Assembly (NCBI GenBank): GCA_001311545.1 | Contig: BBBL01000040.1 | Location: 1 to 9,611 of the forward strand | Length of the DNA stretch: 9,611 nucleotides | Origin: Thermus kawarayensis JCM 12314 | GTDB lineage: Bacteria > Deinococcota > Deinococci > Deinococcales > Thermaceae | Reading direction: 5' to 3' | Part shown: in pieces, positions 1 through 7,936 of the stretch | How the letters are laid out: the number at the start of each line of letters is the position of its first letter | Numbering within the stretch: the first letter of the stretch is position 1 | The notes under the pieces: model-generated | What the model saw: the letters and a program-made list of their open reading frames with translations, nothing else | Told to the model about the DNA's origin: nothing | The model's database searches: none | Made by a program: the position numbers and the translations under genes

Positions 1-244
1 CCCCCCGGCCCAGGAGGGCGGCGCCTCCCGCCCCAGGACCAGGGTGAGGCGCTTCTCCTTTAGGGCCTCCCCCAGGGAGGCCGGGGGAAGCCCCACCGCC
101 ACCACCTCCCGGGTCCGGTTGGCCAGGAACCAGTAGAGCTCCCGCCCCGTGAGCTCCCGCACCTGGGGCAGGCCCTGGGCCAGGGACGGGGGCCAGGGCG
201 AGGAAGAGAAGGGCGAGGAGCCTAGAAGAGTTCCCCGCTTTCAA
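1..244 (-). CDS. Secreted protein, N-terminal part only (runs off left edge)
   Basis: Not recognised. The proposed start is a TTG at 244-242, placed behind a purine-rich GGAGAGG and overlapping the end of the preceding 53-residue gene by about 23 bases. The N-terminus reads MKAGNSSRLLALLFLAL and, after removing one C from the run at 188-192 (plus-strand G run), continues APSLAQGLPQVREL. That gives a charged n-region, a hydrophobic core and an A/S-L-A|Q signal peptidase I site. The following stretch, about 55 residues including ELYWFLANRTREVVAVGL and LTLVLGRE, looks like an alpha/beta segment with no cysteine seen. Overlap with the upstream gene implies translational coupling in the same operon as the other exported proteins. 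The non-ATG start is inferred and is the weakest point. The signal peptide and the frame downstream of the break are clearer. Confidence 0.55.
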   Translation of the reverse strand, partial: MKAGNSSRLLALLFLALAPVPGPGPAPGAGAHGAGALLVPGQPDPGGGGGGASPGLPGGGPKGEAPHPGPGAGGAALLGRG

Positions 245-383
245 AAAGCCTCTCCACCTCATCTTCCTCCTCCCACTCCTCCTCCGCCTCCCGCTCCAGG
301 CACTCCAGGCAGGCCATCCACTCTTCCCCTCCTGGGTAGCGCACCAGTACCCGGCCCGTGCCGCCGCACATGGGGCACTCCAT
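222..383 (-). CDS. 53-residue protein with CxxCxGxG and CxxC zinc-ribbon motifs
   Basis: Small intact ORF beginning MECPMCGGTGRVLVRYPGG and ending ESGELF. The first motif, CPMCGGTG, matches the CxxCxGxG zinc-binding repeat known from DnaJ cysteine-rich domains. A second pair, CLEC, follows about 20 residues later, so one four-cysteine zinc site is likely. The C-terminal half is strongly acidic (EREAEEEWEEEDEVER) and probably helical. The start is fixed by the TGATG overlap with the stop of the upstream gene (shared base 383), a classic coupling arrangement. There is no signal peptide, so it is probably cytoplasmic. It could be a small chaperone-like or adaptor protein for its secreted neighbours, but that is inference. 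There is no frameshift. Confidence 0.72.
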   Translation of the reverse strand: MECPMCGGTGRVLVRYPGGEEWMACLECLEREAEEEWEEEDEVERLFESGELF

Positions 384-595
384 CAGACCACCTCCGGCAC
401 GGGCACCCTAAACTCCGGGGCCCAGAAGAGAGCCTCCTCCCCCTGGGCCAACAGGAAGGCCGCCTCGATGCCCCGCTGGTAGAGCCGCCACCCGTGCTCG
501 GGGTGGCGCACCAGGTAGTACTGCCCGGTGCCGTCCACCTTGACCACGGTGGACCCCTCCACGATCCGCCAGAACTCCGCCAGGTCTGTCCGCAT
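383..595 (-). CDS. 70-residue hypothetical cytoplasmic protein
   Basis: Unrecognised intact ORF, MRTDLAEFWRIVEG to VPVPEVV. I chose the ATG at 595 because GGGAGG lies 7 bases upstream. The longer in-frame extension to 646 is Arg/Gly-rich and lacks such a site. The protein has no signal peptide, membrane segment or cysteine. Aromatic and beta-like stretches (GQYYLVRHPEHGWRLYQ, EALFWAPEF) suggest a small compact fold. It follows the 254-residue secreted protein by 47 bases and overlaps the next gene by one base (TGATG), so it belongs to the same transcript. Function unknown. Confidence 0.65.
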   Translation of the reverse strand: MRTDLAEFWRIVEGSTVVKVDGTGQYYLVRHPEHGWRLYQRGIEAAFLLAQGEEALFWAPEFRVPVPEVV

Positions 596-642
596 GCCAT
601 CACCTCCCGCTCTCCTCCGGGGGGCGCCTGCCCCCTGGTCCC

Positions 643-1406
643 TCACCGCACCTCCTCCTGCCTCCTCGAGGCGCTCACCACGTAGCCCGTGGCCAGGCGC
701 ATCACCAGGGCCACCTTGCTGCTCACCGGGCCGTCAAAGGTCAGCCAAAGCCAGCGGTCCGGGGTGCTGTACCCGGGGGCGAAGAGGTAGCCCCTCCCCC
801 CGGCCCACAGGATGGGAAGCCCCAGGATGACCCCGGAGAGCTCCGGGGCGTCCCGCTCACCCCCCACGGCCACCACCTTGAGGAGGCCTTCCTTCACCGC
901 CTCCTTCAGGTCCGCTTCCAGCGTTCTCGCCGTCCTCCCGTCCGTGACGATGTAGGCTTTGGGAATCCGTATCCCCCCGGGCGGGCAAGTGTAGATGGGC
1001 ACGCCCCCGTAGGAGATGTTCTGGCATCCGCCCCGTGGAGGATGAGCCCCAGGTACCGGGCCAAAGCCTCCACCCCGGCCCCCGAACCCACCACCATCAC
1101 CTCCTGGCCCCGGGAAAGAGCGCCCTGAATCTCCCCCCAGGAGGCGGGGTAGAGCATGTCGTCCGGGAGGCCGCACATCTTCAAGGTGGCGCACAGGACG
1201 CACTTGGTCACCTTGTAGACCCCCCGGAGGACCAGGGAGGGCTGGGAGAAGTCCAGCCGGCTGAGGCTAGAGGGGTCGCACGCCATCACCTGGTTCACCT
1301 GTTGCAGGTTGTTGCTGATGCCCCCCCAGTCCAAGTTGCTGAGCCAGTCAAACTGGGCCAGGGCCGGGACCAGGGAGACCGCTACCAGAACCAGGGCTTT
1401 CCGCAT
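643..1406 (-). CDS. 254-residue secreted cysteine-containing protein (one frameshift)
   Basis: Not recognised. The start ATG at 1406 follows TCGGGAGGTGAAAG, a strong ribosome site lying inside the end of the upstream gene (stop ends at 1410). The signal peptide is MRKALVLVAVSLVPALA|Q. The mature part has six cysteines: MACD, a CVLCATLKMC cluster, GGCQN and YTCPP. A glycine-rich segment, EVMVVGSGAGVEALARYLG, precedes the frame break. The frame is broken near 1031-1034. Adding one G on the coding strand joins LGLILHGG to GCQNISYGGVPIYTC and the protein ends ASRRQEEVR at 643. Later segments (AYIVTDGRTARTLEADL, EGLLKVVAVGG, LWLTFDGPVSSKVALVM) look like alternating helices and strands. The even cysteine count and signal peptide suggest an exported, disulfide-bonded protein in the same assembly as its neighbours. 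Confidence 0.75.
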
Positions 1407-1409
1407 CTT

Positions 1410-3327
1410 TCACCTCCCGAGAAGGGGCCGGTAGAGGGCCCTCAGGTCCAGGGCGTAGGCGGAGAGGTCGGAGAGGAGGGTGTAGGGCGCCCCCCGCACC
1501 CCCGGCACCTCGTACCCCTCGGGCACGGAGACCCAGCGCCAATGGGTCCGTTCCAGTCCGAAGGGGAGCACGTAGGGGGCACCCCCAGGGGCTGGACGGG
1601 GCCCTCCAGGGGCAGGGAGGGGTAGGCGATGACGCACGGGGGGCAGTACTCCACCCGGACGTCTACCGTGATGGGCACGTGCCAGTAGACCACCAGGCGG
1701 GAGAGCTGGCTCCAGGCCCACCCCACCCAGTTGCCCAGGTTCACCTGGGAGAGGTCCACGCCCCGGATGTCGGGCACCGTGGTCACCTCCAGGAAGTTCG
1801 CCGCCTGGAAGAAGGTGGTGTAGCCGAAGCTCTCGTACACGGGGAGGGAGGCAGGGGGAAGCCAGCGCTTGGTTTCCTCTAGCTTCCAGAGGCCCGGGGA
1901 CTCCCGGTCGGCCTTTATGGGAAGCTCCTGCACCTTCTGCCCCAGGGCTTCCCTGAGCTTTTCGTTCGTCTCCTGGAGCTTGGTCTGGGCCTCGGCGTCC
2001 CTGGGGTTCCGGGCGAGGCGGGCCTCGAGGTCCCGCTTGAGCTTCCAGAGCCCGTCCACCTTCATGAGGGCCACGGCGGAGCAGTCGGCCAGGTCGTCAA
2101 GACTCCCCGTGCACCGGGAGAGGACGGGAATGCCCTGGGTCAGGGTCCTCAGAGGGCTGTCCAGTAGGTTCCTCAGGTTGGTCTTCACAAGGTCCACCCC
2201 CGGCAGGCCCAGGAAGGCCCGGGAGAAGAGGGTCTTCGCCGAGCGGTAGAAGTGCACGTAGAGGTAGACCTTCTCCAGGTCGCTTCCCGCCCGGTCCACG
2301 AGGCCCTTGTAGGTGTTCCAGAGGGCCTGCACCTGGTCCCAGAGGGCGGTGAGGTCGGCGGGGAAGAGCTCGGTGTAGACCGGGGCCACCACGCTCCCCC
2401 CGCCCAGGAGGTGGCCCTGCCAGGGCACGGGGAGGTAGGCCTTAGGGCTCCCCAGGCTCTTGAAGTCCCTGGGGAGGAGGGAGAGGAGGTCCTGGGGCGT
2501 GGAAGGCCGGGGCGTGAGAAGAGCCCTCGCCACCTCCTTCTGGTAGTCCAGGTAGTAGTCGGTGAGGGCCTTCTGCATGGCCCGCTCCACCCGGGCGTTG
2601 GCCTCGTCCCAGTTGAACCAGAGGGGCTGGGAGGGATACCCGGGGGTGCGGAAGACCTCGTACCCCTGGACCAAAACCTTGAACCCCGGGATGTACATGA
2701 GGGGCAGAACCTGCACTCCCAGACCATCGCAGAACTCCTTCGGGTCCACCTGGGGCACGGGGAGGTAGCGGTCCAGCTTGTGGAGCCCTCCCGAGGCCCA
2801 CTTCCCCAGGTCCAGGGGGGAGGAGCGGGTGGCGGCCTCCAGGAAGGCGGTGTCCACCCCCTCGGAGGGCACCATGAGCTTGAGGTCGGGGAGAGGGGGG
2901 TTGAGCTCCGGCCCCTTCACCCCGGCCAGGCAGTAGGCGAACCAGAAGGCGGGGTTGTTGAGTTCTGTCGCTGTCCGCCAGTAGTAGCGCTCCTCAAAGC
3001 GTTGCCAGGCCTTCCGGAGGTCCCGCGCCACCTCCCGGGTGGCCTCGAGGCTGGAGAGGGGAAGGTAGAACTCGTGGGCCTGGGCCTCCGCCCAGGGAAG
3101 CCGCCCGGTGCAGTCCTGCCCCTGGGTGGGGTCGCACCTCCCCTTCTGGTAGTCCCGGAGGCGGTCCTTCCGAAGAACCTCCAGGTAGGGCCACTTTCCC
3201 TTCAGAACCTGCTCCAGGCGGTAGTCGGGGGCCGAGAGGAGGTACTTGGTCCACTCCTCGTACCGGGGCCCCCCTGGGCCAGGGCCAGGGCGGTAGTCAG
3301 CAGGGTCAGCGCCATCGTCCACCGCAC
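1410..3327 (-). CDS. Large secreted protein, about 639 residues (two frameshifts)
   Basis: Not recognised. I propose the GTG at 3327, since AGGGGG lies six bases upstream. It gives the signal peptide MRWTMALTLLTTALALA|Q. An ATG at 3315 is the alternative. One base is missing near 3264-3274, after which the mature protein continues PRYEEWTKYLLSAPDYR and stays open for over 1.6 kb. A second missing base near 1582-1586 joins GPVQPLGG to APYVLPFGLERTHW and a C-terminus ending YRPLLGR at 1410. The mature protein is Tyr/Trp-rich with eight cysteines: GRCDPTQGQDC, AYCLAG, EFCDG, SRCTG, ADCSA and EYCPPC. Residues about 420-470 (WKLKRDLEARLARNP, TNEKLREAL) look like a coiled coil. The gene lies 10 bases after its upstream neighbour and 3 bases before the next, so it sits in the middle of the exported-protein operon. 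A structural or assembly component is inferred. Confidence 0.78.
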
Positions 3328-3337
3328 GCTCCACCCC

Positions 3338-5253
3338 CTAAAGCCCCTTCTCCCGGCACCAGTCGGAGAGGGGCTTGAACCAGACCTTGGCCTCCTCTCG
3401 CCCCGTCCCGGCGAGGGGGTTACCCTGGGGCGAGATGGACCGGGTGATGTAGCTCACGTAAGGGTCGCCCTCGGCCACCTCCAGGTCCTTCCCCGTGGGC
3501 ATGAGGTAGCCTCCAGCCCGGGAATCCGGTACCGCTTCCCCTCCGCCGTCACGTACCCCCCGGCTTCCACGGGACGGTCGTTGTCCGTGGCGTAGCGCCA
3601 CCGCGCCTGCCATTGGGACAGGTACCACCGCACCCGCCACCCCTGGACCCGGAAGGTCCACCCCTGAACCCGGATGGAGTAGTCGTACAGGTAGGGGCTC
3701 ACGGGAGAAGTCCCCGTCCTCCGGCTCACCTCCGCCGTGCCCCTGACCCTCTTCTCGGCGTCCACCACTTCACAGGTGATGGGGTAGGTATTGGTGGTCC
3801 CCAGGAAGAGCTTCCCACAGGGTTGGTTCACTTGGAGGATGGGGTCCTTCCACCGGAGGGTGAAGGTCTCCCAGCCCCTTCCGAAGTCCCCGCCGAAGGT
3901 GAACCGCCAGGGCGGGATGTTGGAGCCCGAGTAGTTCTGGGACTGTTCCCCGGAGAGCTCCCAGGTCCCGCTGGCGTACACCTGGGCATACCCTCGGTCC
4001 CTTCCCTGGGCGTCCCTGGCCGGGCTCACCTGGGTCCACGTGGTGGGAGGGGTGCTCGGGAGGGTGATCCCGATGACCTCGCTCCCGTTGCCCAGGGAGA
4101 AGGTGTCCTTCCCGTCCCAGTCCCCGGGATACGCCTTCCCGTTGAAGGAAGGCATCTCCACCCACCAGATCCAGGAGGGATTTCCCAGGAAGAGCTCCTT
4201 GAACTCCACCCGGGCCTTGAGGTTGGCCTGGGAGATGTAGCCCCACACGTGGGCCCGGGCCTCGGGAAGCCCCTCCTGGGTGGGGGAGAGGGAGGTGGTG
4301 AAGGAGAGGTAGTCCGTTTCCTGCCAGTCCGGGCGGTCCACCAGGTAGCGCCCCGCCATCACCGCCCCCTTCTGGGTGGAGCCGGAAGGGGGGTAGATGA
4401 CGGCGAAGGCCTGCTCCTTGGCGAGGGTGTCCCGGGGCATCACGTGGAAGCGGGTGTCGGAGCGGTAGAGGGAGCAGTACCCCCTCGCCGTTCCCTCCGG
4501 CACCACGAAGCGCTCCTGCCCCCCGTTCCGGGTCCGGAACTCCTGGGCCAGGGTCTGGGTCCACACGGAGACCTCGGGAACGAAGAACCAGAGGGTGCTT
4601 CCCCGGGGCTGGCGAGCGTAGAAGCTCCTCAGGTCCGCCAGGGAAGAGAGGACGCTCTTTCCCACCACGTCCCGGTCCGCCGGGGAGATGCCCGAGAGGA
4701 TGGACCTGGACCGAGGGGGCTGGGTAGGACTCCATGCCGGGGTAGCGGTAGCGCTCCCTGGCGCTACCCCCTGGAGGCGTGGCCGAAAGCCACCCTCCCG
4801 CCTCCAGGGGCACGGGGTTGTCCGGGGAGGGCATCCAGGTCCTGGTCCCCTGGAGGGGCCACACGGCGTACTGCACCTGGTGGTAGGAGGGGCGGTTCTG
4901 GGAGTCGTAAACCGTGGTCACCCCCGCCCGCCCCCGGAGGCGGTTCCCTGAGTCGTAGAGGTTGAAGACCGCCTGGTTGTAGGGGATGTTTGGGGTATAC
5001 CCCGAGAGGGTGAAGTAGTCGCACCCGGAGACGCAGAGGTAGAGCCTCCCGTTCCACCAGAGGCTCTGGTTCGTGGAGCCCTGGGTGGGGTTGGTCCCGC
5101 TTTCCACCAAAAACTCCACCACCACGCTGTAGCCCTGCCGGGCGTCCCCCTGGAGCGTTCCTCTGACCTCCGTGGAAGGGCGGGGGCCACCCACGAGGCC
5201 CACCTGGCCAGGGCCAGGGAAGAGAGGAGAAGGAGAGGGCTAAGCCTTTTCAC
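3338..5253 (-). CDS. Large secreted beta-rich protein with duplicated domain, about 638 residues (three frameshifts)
   Basis: Not recognised. The GTG start at 5253 has GGGGGGT six bases upstream. The signal peptide MKRLSPLLLLSSLALA|Q requires one extra base near 5206-5207. Further breaks lie near 4715-4719 (one base too many) and 3510-3511 (one missing). Repaired, the protein runs to DWCREKGL at 3338. Two regions resemble each other: about residues 42-178 and 450-583. Matched elements include GRLYL/GKLFL, NRLRGRAGV/KRVRGTAEV, PLEAGGWLSA/PVEAGGYVTA and RYRYPGMESY/RYRIPGLEGY. Between them is a different central region containing LWFFVPEVSVW and WIWWVEMPSFNG. Six cysteines, high Trp/Tyr and many short strands suggest tandem beta-sandwich modules exposed outside the cell, perhaps binding or surface-forming. 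The first 14 bases overlap the 47-residue membrane peptide gene. Confidence 0.78.
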
Positions 5254-5382
5254 GCCGTACCCCCCAAGCGTCCACGAGGTTCAGCAAAAGGGCCCACCCT
5301 ATGCCCACGAAAAACCACCCGGTCCGTAGGTGTAGGCCAGGACCATTCCGAAGCCTGCGCCAAGAGCGTACCGCCACCACAC
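5240..5382 (-). CDS. 47-residue two-helix membrane peptide (one frameshift)
   Basis: Unrecognised short gene between two secreted-protein genes. The GTG at 5382 has GGAGG six bases upstream, itself overlapping the end of the preceding gene (stop at 5393). It reads MWWRYALGAGFGMVLAYTYG, then needs one base near 5310-5322 (an A5 run on the plus strand is the likely place), and continues FFVGIGWALLLNLVDAW to GVRREKA. The stop at 5240 lies within the next gene. Two hydrophobic stretches separated by a Gly/Pro turn, with a basic tail, suggest a hairpin membrane protein. It resembles in outline small holin-like or membrane-anchor proteins, but no family can be assigned. Without the repair only a 30-residue, one-helix peptide would be made. 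Position, ribosome site and overlap support a real gene. Confidence 0.6.
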
Positions 5383-5392
5383 CCTGCACCTC

Positions 5393-6596
5393 CTACGGGT
5401 ACTGCCTCCCCCTCTGGAACATGGGGTCAATCATGAGAAGGGTTTTCAGGGTGGGCACGATGCCCGTGGGGGTTTCCACCAGGGCCAGGCACCGCCTCCC
5501 CTCCGGGGTGTCCTTGAAGGTCTGACACCCCCTTAGGACCTGGTCCCTCTCCTCCTGGGGCACCCCGGCGTACTCCGGCACCGAGGGGTCGTAGTACTTC
5601 CGGGGGATGAGGCGGTCCAGGAGGAGGTAGTCGTGCCGCCACCCCTTGACCATGAGGAAGGTCTTGATCTCCACCTTGGGGCCGATGTCCGCGCCCCGGG
5701 CGTTCTGCTGACCGAAGCAGAAGGTAATGAACCCGCCGCAAAGCCTCCCGGTGTAGAGGAGGCCGTGGAGGATGGAGGCACGTCCGTGAGAATCTTGATC
5801 TCCCCCGCCGGTCCGCGCGGCTACAGATTCCGAGGAGGCCGCAGTCGTAGAAGTACCCCTGGGCCACCTTAGCCAGGGCGCCCCTCACGGGCTCCGGGAC
5901 CTCCTTGGCGTAGGCGTAGGCCCGCATGGAGCCCCCTGCCCGCTTGTGGTCCTCCACGAGGCGGTTCGCGAACTCCTGGAGGGCCTGGTCGTAGGAGAGC
6001 TCCCGCTCCCAGGTGAGGTAGGCCACCCCCCGCCCCGAAGTGGAGATCGTCCCACTCTGGGGTACCCAGTAGCCCCGGAGTTGCTGACAGTTGTAGTAGG
6101 GGTAGCCCGGCGTATACCCGGAGGTGGTGACGGTGGTGGTCTGGACGTTGCCGCTCTGGTCCCTATACTGGCAGGACCAGTCCACCTGCCACTCTTTCCA
6201 GTAGACATAGGCCTCCGCCGCGAAGTTGTGGAAGCCGTTGTCCCGGAAGGAAAGGCTTCGGGTAGAAACCTGGACCTCGGGACATCCCTGCACCGGGTTG
6301 GGAGAGAGGAGGGCGGTGTAGGTGGGGCTCCCCGGCCCCTCGTCCTTGAGGGCGAGCTGGCTCCCCGTCCACCGGATCCGCACCCAGGCCGTGGTGGAGG
6401 GGGAGGAGGTCCAGGCCCGCACGGTGAAGGAGCCGGGGGAGGCCAGGGCGGTGGGGGAGACGGTGAGGTAGACCTGGGGCCTCCCCACGGGAAGCTCCGG
6501 GTATTCGGGAGGCGTGTAGCGCACGGTGCAGGTCTGGGGGCTTTGGGCCAGGGCGGCCCCCAGGACCAGGAGGAGTGGCAACAATATGCGGCGCAT
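5393..6596 (-). CDS. Secreted cysteine-rich protein, about 401 residues (two frameshifts)
   Basis: Not recognised. The ATG at 6596 begins the signal peptide MRRILLPLLLVLGAALA|Q. There is no Shine-Dalgarno site. Instead a -10 box ends seven bases upstream, which implies a leaderless message. Residues about 18-190 are Ser/Thr/Pro-rich and strand-like (VRYTPPEYPELPVG, SFTVRAWTSSPSTTAWVRI), probably Ig-like. The C-terminal half is mixed alpha/beta: a helix around LSYDQALQEFANRLVEDHKR, then FYDCGLLGIC, LCGGFITFCFG and HDYLLLDRLIPRKYY. Ten cysteines are seen in the mature protein. Frame breaks near 5802-5806 and 5774-5780 each need one added base. The true frame then ends MFQRGRQYP at 5393, and the alternative frame running on to 5427 is spurious. 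It is the first gene of the exported-protein operon. Confidence 0.77.
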
Positions 6597-6621
6597 CAAG
6601 CTCAGTATAGCAATGTTTGCT
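6597..6621 (-). promoter_or_regulatory. Leaderless extended -10 promoter with an overlapping inverted repeat
   Basis: On the coding strand TGCTATACT occurs here: a TATACT -10 hexamer (6609-6604) preceded by TG one base away, the extended -10 arrangement. Seven bases separate it from the ATG at 6596, so transcription would start at or next to the start codon. Leaderless messages with a -10 box at this distance are well known in Thermus and Deinococcus. No good -35 match and no ribosome site are seen. A small inverted repeat, AGCAA-TGT-TTGCT (plus strand 6609-6621), abuts the -10 and could be an operator. It overlaps the stop codon of the upstream DUF6788-type gene. Confidence 0.6.
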
Positions 6622-6988
6622 TACCGAGGCCGTAGCGCCCTCTCCGCTTCCGCCACCCGCTCCAGGAGCTTTTCTTTCCGCCTAAGAAGGGCCCGGTAGC
6701 GGGCCAGGGCCTCCAGGAACTCCCGGGGCCGGGTGAAGCCCTCGGGGGGTTGCCAGCCCTTGCCCAGGTACTTCCAGCGCCACTTCCCGTCCTTCTTCAC
6801 CTTGAGGTAGGGGTAGGCCCGTGGGGACACCGGGTACAGCTCTCCTTCCCACACCTGACCCACCGCCAGTAGACGGGGAGAGGGGAGAGGGCCTCGAGGG
6901 CTTTGCGCTCCTCCTCCAGGCGGGCCTCGAGGTCGGCGAGCTCCGCCTCCAGGCGGGCGAGGGCCTTGGCGAGGGCTTCCGGGGGCAT
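6621..6988 (-). CDS. DUF6788-type coiled-coil/zinc protein, about 122 residues (one frameshift)
   Basis: The start ATG at 6988 abuts the long inverted repeat. Residues 1-35 are a charged coiled coil (LARLEAELADLEARLEEE). Then follow WRWVRCGKESCTRCPHG and, after adding one base near 6815-6816, PYPYLKVKKDGKWRWKYLG. This matches the pattern I associate with DUF6788: CGKxxCxC, then HGPY and a strand ending in YLGK. A second helix-rich, basic C-terminus (ALLRRKEKLLERVAEAE) ends at 6621. The three cysteines and a histidine are typical metal ligands. The family's function is unknown to me. Members often occur near mobile elements, and nucleic-acid binding is only inferred. The ribosome site is poor: AGGGGAG is 12 bases from the ATG with the repeat arm between. 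It is separated from the lipoprotein gene upstream by a terminator-like hairpin. Confidence 0.7.
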
Positions 6989-7033
6989 CTTAGCTACACA
7001 CTCCCCTAAAGCTTGCCTGCCTTGTAGCTAAGA
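6988..7033. repeat. Long inverted repeat, copy 1 (11-bp arms, 24-bp spacer)
   Basis: TCTTAGCTACA (6988-6998) is matched perfectly by TGTAGCTAAGA (7023-7033) across a 24-base spacer. The same arms with the same spacer length recur at 7965-8010, while the spacer sequences differ. The outermost base of the left arm is the A of the ATG of the DUF6788-type gene. Arms of this AT content would not form a stable hairpin at thermophile temperature, so paired binding sites for a dimeric regulator or recombination/transposition ends are more likely than a terminator. Confidence 0.8.
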
Positions 7034-7045
7034 CAGGGCAAAGGA

Positions 7046-7062
7046 GCCGGGACTGCCCCGGC
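7046..7062 (-). terminator. Possible intrinsic terminator after the lipoprotein gene
   Basis: On the coding strand GCCGGG-GCAGT-CCCGGC forms a perfect 6-bp G+C stem with a 5-base loop, starting 1 base after the lipoprotein stop codon and followed by TCCTTTG. The T tract is short and interrupted, so termination may be partial. Its place just after a stop codon and just before the inverted repeat and the next gene supports the call. Confidence 0.5.
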
Positions 7063-7063
7063 C

Positions 7064-7676
7064 TCAGTACCAGGACACCTTCCAGTAGCTTCCCGCCTTC
7101 CGTACACCCAGGCGGCGTGCTCCGGGGTGGGTGGTTCGGCGTAGACCAGGTTCCAGCCTGGGGAGAACTCCAGGTCGTACTGCACCTGCCTTCCCCCGCA
7201 CGCCTGGAGGCCCTTCTTCACCACCCCCTCTCCCGTGTAGACCAGGCCCAGTATTCCTCGGCGGGATAGGGGTAGGGGAGGGCGCGGGGCACGAGATAGA
7301 GGCGGGTCTCGCCGCCCCCGGGGTAGAAGAGGCCACCCCGTTCCCCGTTCATCCCGTTCCACCACTCCACCAGAACCTGGGCCCCCGTGCACCAGGGGTC
7401 GGCGTCCAGGTAGGGGTCGGGGGTGGGGACGAGGCCCCGGAGGGAGAGGTAGACCCGCCCGTCCACCACCGGGGCTTCCCGGGTGAGGACCCTGAGGGTG
7501 CCGTTGAAGGGCCTCCCGCTTCTATCCTTGATGGTCATCTTTAGCTCCTCGGCGTCGAGGAGCTGGTACTCTCCCTCCGTCCCCGCCCCGGGAAGCTCCC
7601 CACAGGCGGCGAGGAGGGGGAGGAGGGCGAGAAGCCAAGCCGCGCGCGCCGTCTTCAGGATCACTTTCGCGTCCAT
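7064..7676 (-). CDS. Lipoprotein, about 204 residues (two frameshifts)
   Basis: Not recognised. The ATG at 7676 has GGGAG about six bases upstream. Two further ATGs upstream (to 7691) are less well placed. The N-terminus has Lys/Arg residues, then WLLALLPLLAAC, a clear lipobox with Cys25 as the lipidated residue, so it should be anchored in a membrane facing outwards. The mature part contains LLDAEELKMTIKDRSGRPFNG, GRVYLSLRGLVP and QVLVEWWNGMNGERGG, largely strand-like, with only two more cysteines. One base is missing near 7248-7252 and another near 7100-7101. Repaired, the C-terminus reads GLVYTGEGVVKKGLQACGG to SYWKVSWY at 7064. It lies 39 bases after the 73-residue gene and inside the interval bounded by the two inverted repeats. 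It may be the membrane anchor of the downstream secreted proteins, which is inference. Confidence 0.78.
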
Positions 7677-7715
7677 CCTCATCTCCCACATTGCTCCGAA
7701 GGGTCTTTCGTCGCC

Positions 7716-7936
7716 TTACACGCGGGCCTCGAGGGCGTAGAGGACCACCCCCTTCCGGCCCAGGACCTCGTACCACACGCTCCAGCCGTCCGTCCGCATC
7801 TCCCGGGCGAGCCGCACCATCCTCCCCTCCCAGGCACCATGGGCCAGGGGCGGTCGGAGAGGCCCCGGAAGACGGGGTGGCCCAGGAAGCGGAGGCGCTC
7901 CTCCGCCCGCTTGAGGGCCTTGGCGAAGTCTTCCAT
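7716..7936 (-). CDS. 73-residue hypothetical protein (one frameshift)
   Basis: Unrecognised. It reads MEDFAKALKRAEERLRFLGH and HPVFRGLSDRPWPMVP. One missing base near 7833-7834 joins this to WEGRMVRLAREMRTDGWSV and a C-terminus GVVLYALEARV at 7716. It has a helical N-terminus and strand-like C-terminus, and no cysteine, signal or membrane segment. The ATG at 7936 has GGGAG eight bases upstream. An ATG at 7965 abutting the inverted repeat would be in frame if one copy of the adjoining 14-base tandem duplication were absent, which suggests that it was the older start. A TTG at 7951 is also in frame. Confidence 0.62.

Noticed and set aside
2252..3595. Plus-strand open frame of 447 codons
   Set aside because: It lies antisense to the well-supported 639-residue secreted protein, is Gly/Pro/Val/Glu/Leu low-complexity, has no signal or motif, and is the usual shadow frame in G+C-rich coding DNA.
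3613..4965. Plus-strand open frame of 450 codons
   Set aside because: Antisense shadow of the 638-residue secreted protein, with monotonous composition and no recognisable domain or ribosome-site support.
5427..5825. Continuation of the 401-residue protein in its first frame beyond about 5825
   Set aside because: The sequence becomes Arg/Pro/His-rich shadow, whereas the neighbouring frame gives cysteine-containing, hydrophobic protein-like sequence ending at a stop next to a ribosome site.
6988..7033. Inverted repeat as an intrinsic terminator
   Set aside because: The stem is A+T-rich with a 24-base loop, has no T tract, and a better G+C hairpin directly after the lipoprotein stop fits that role.
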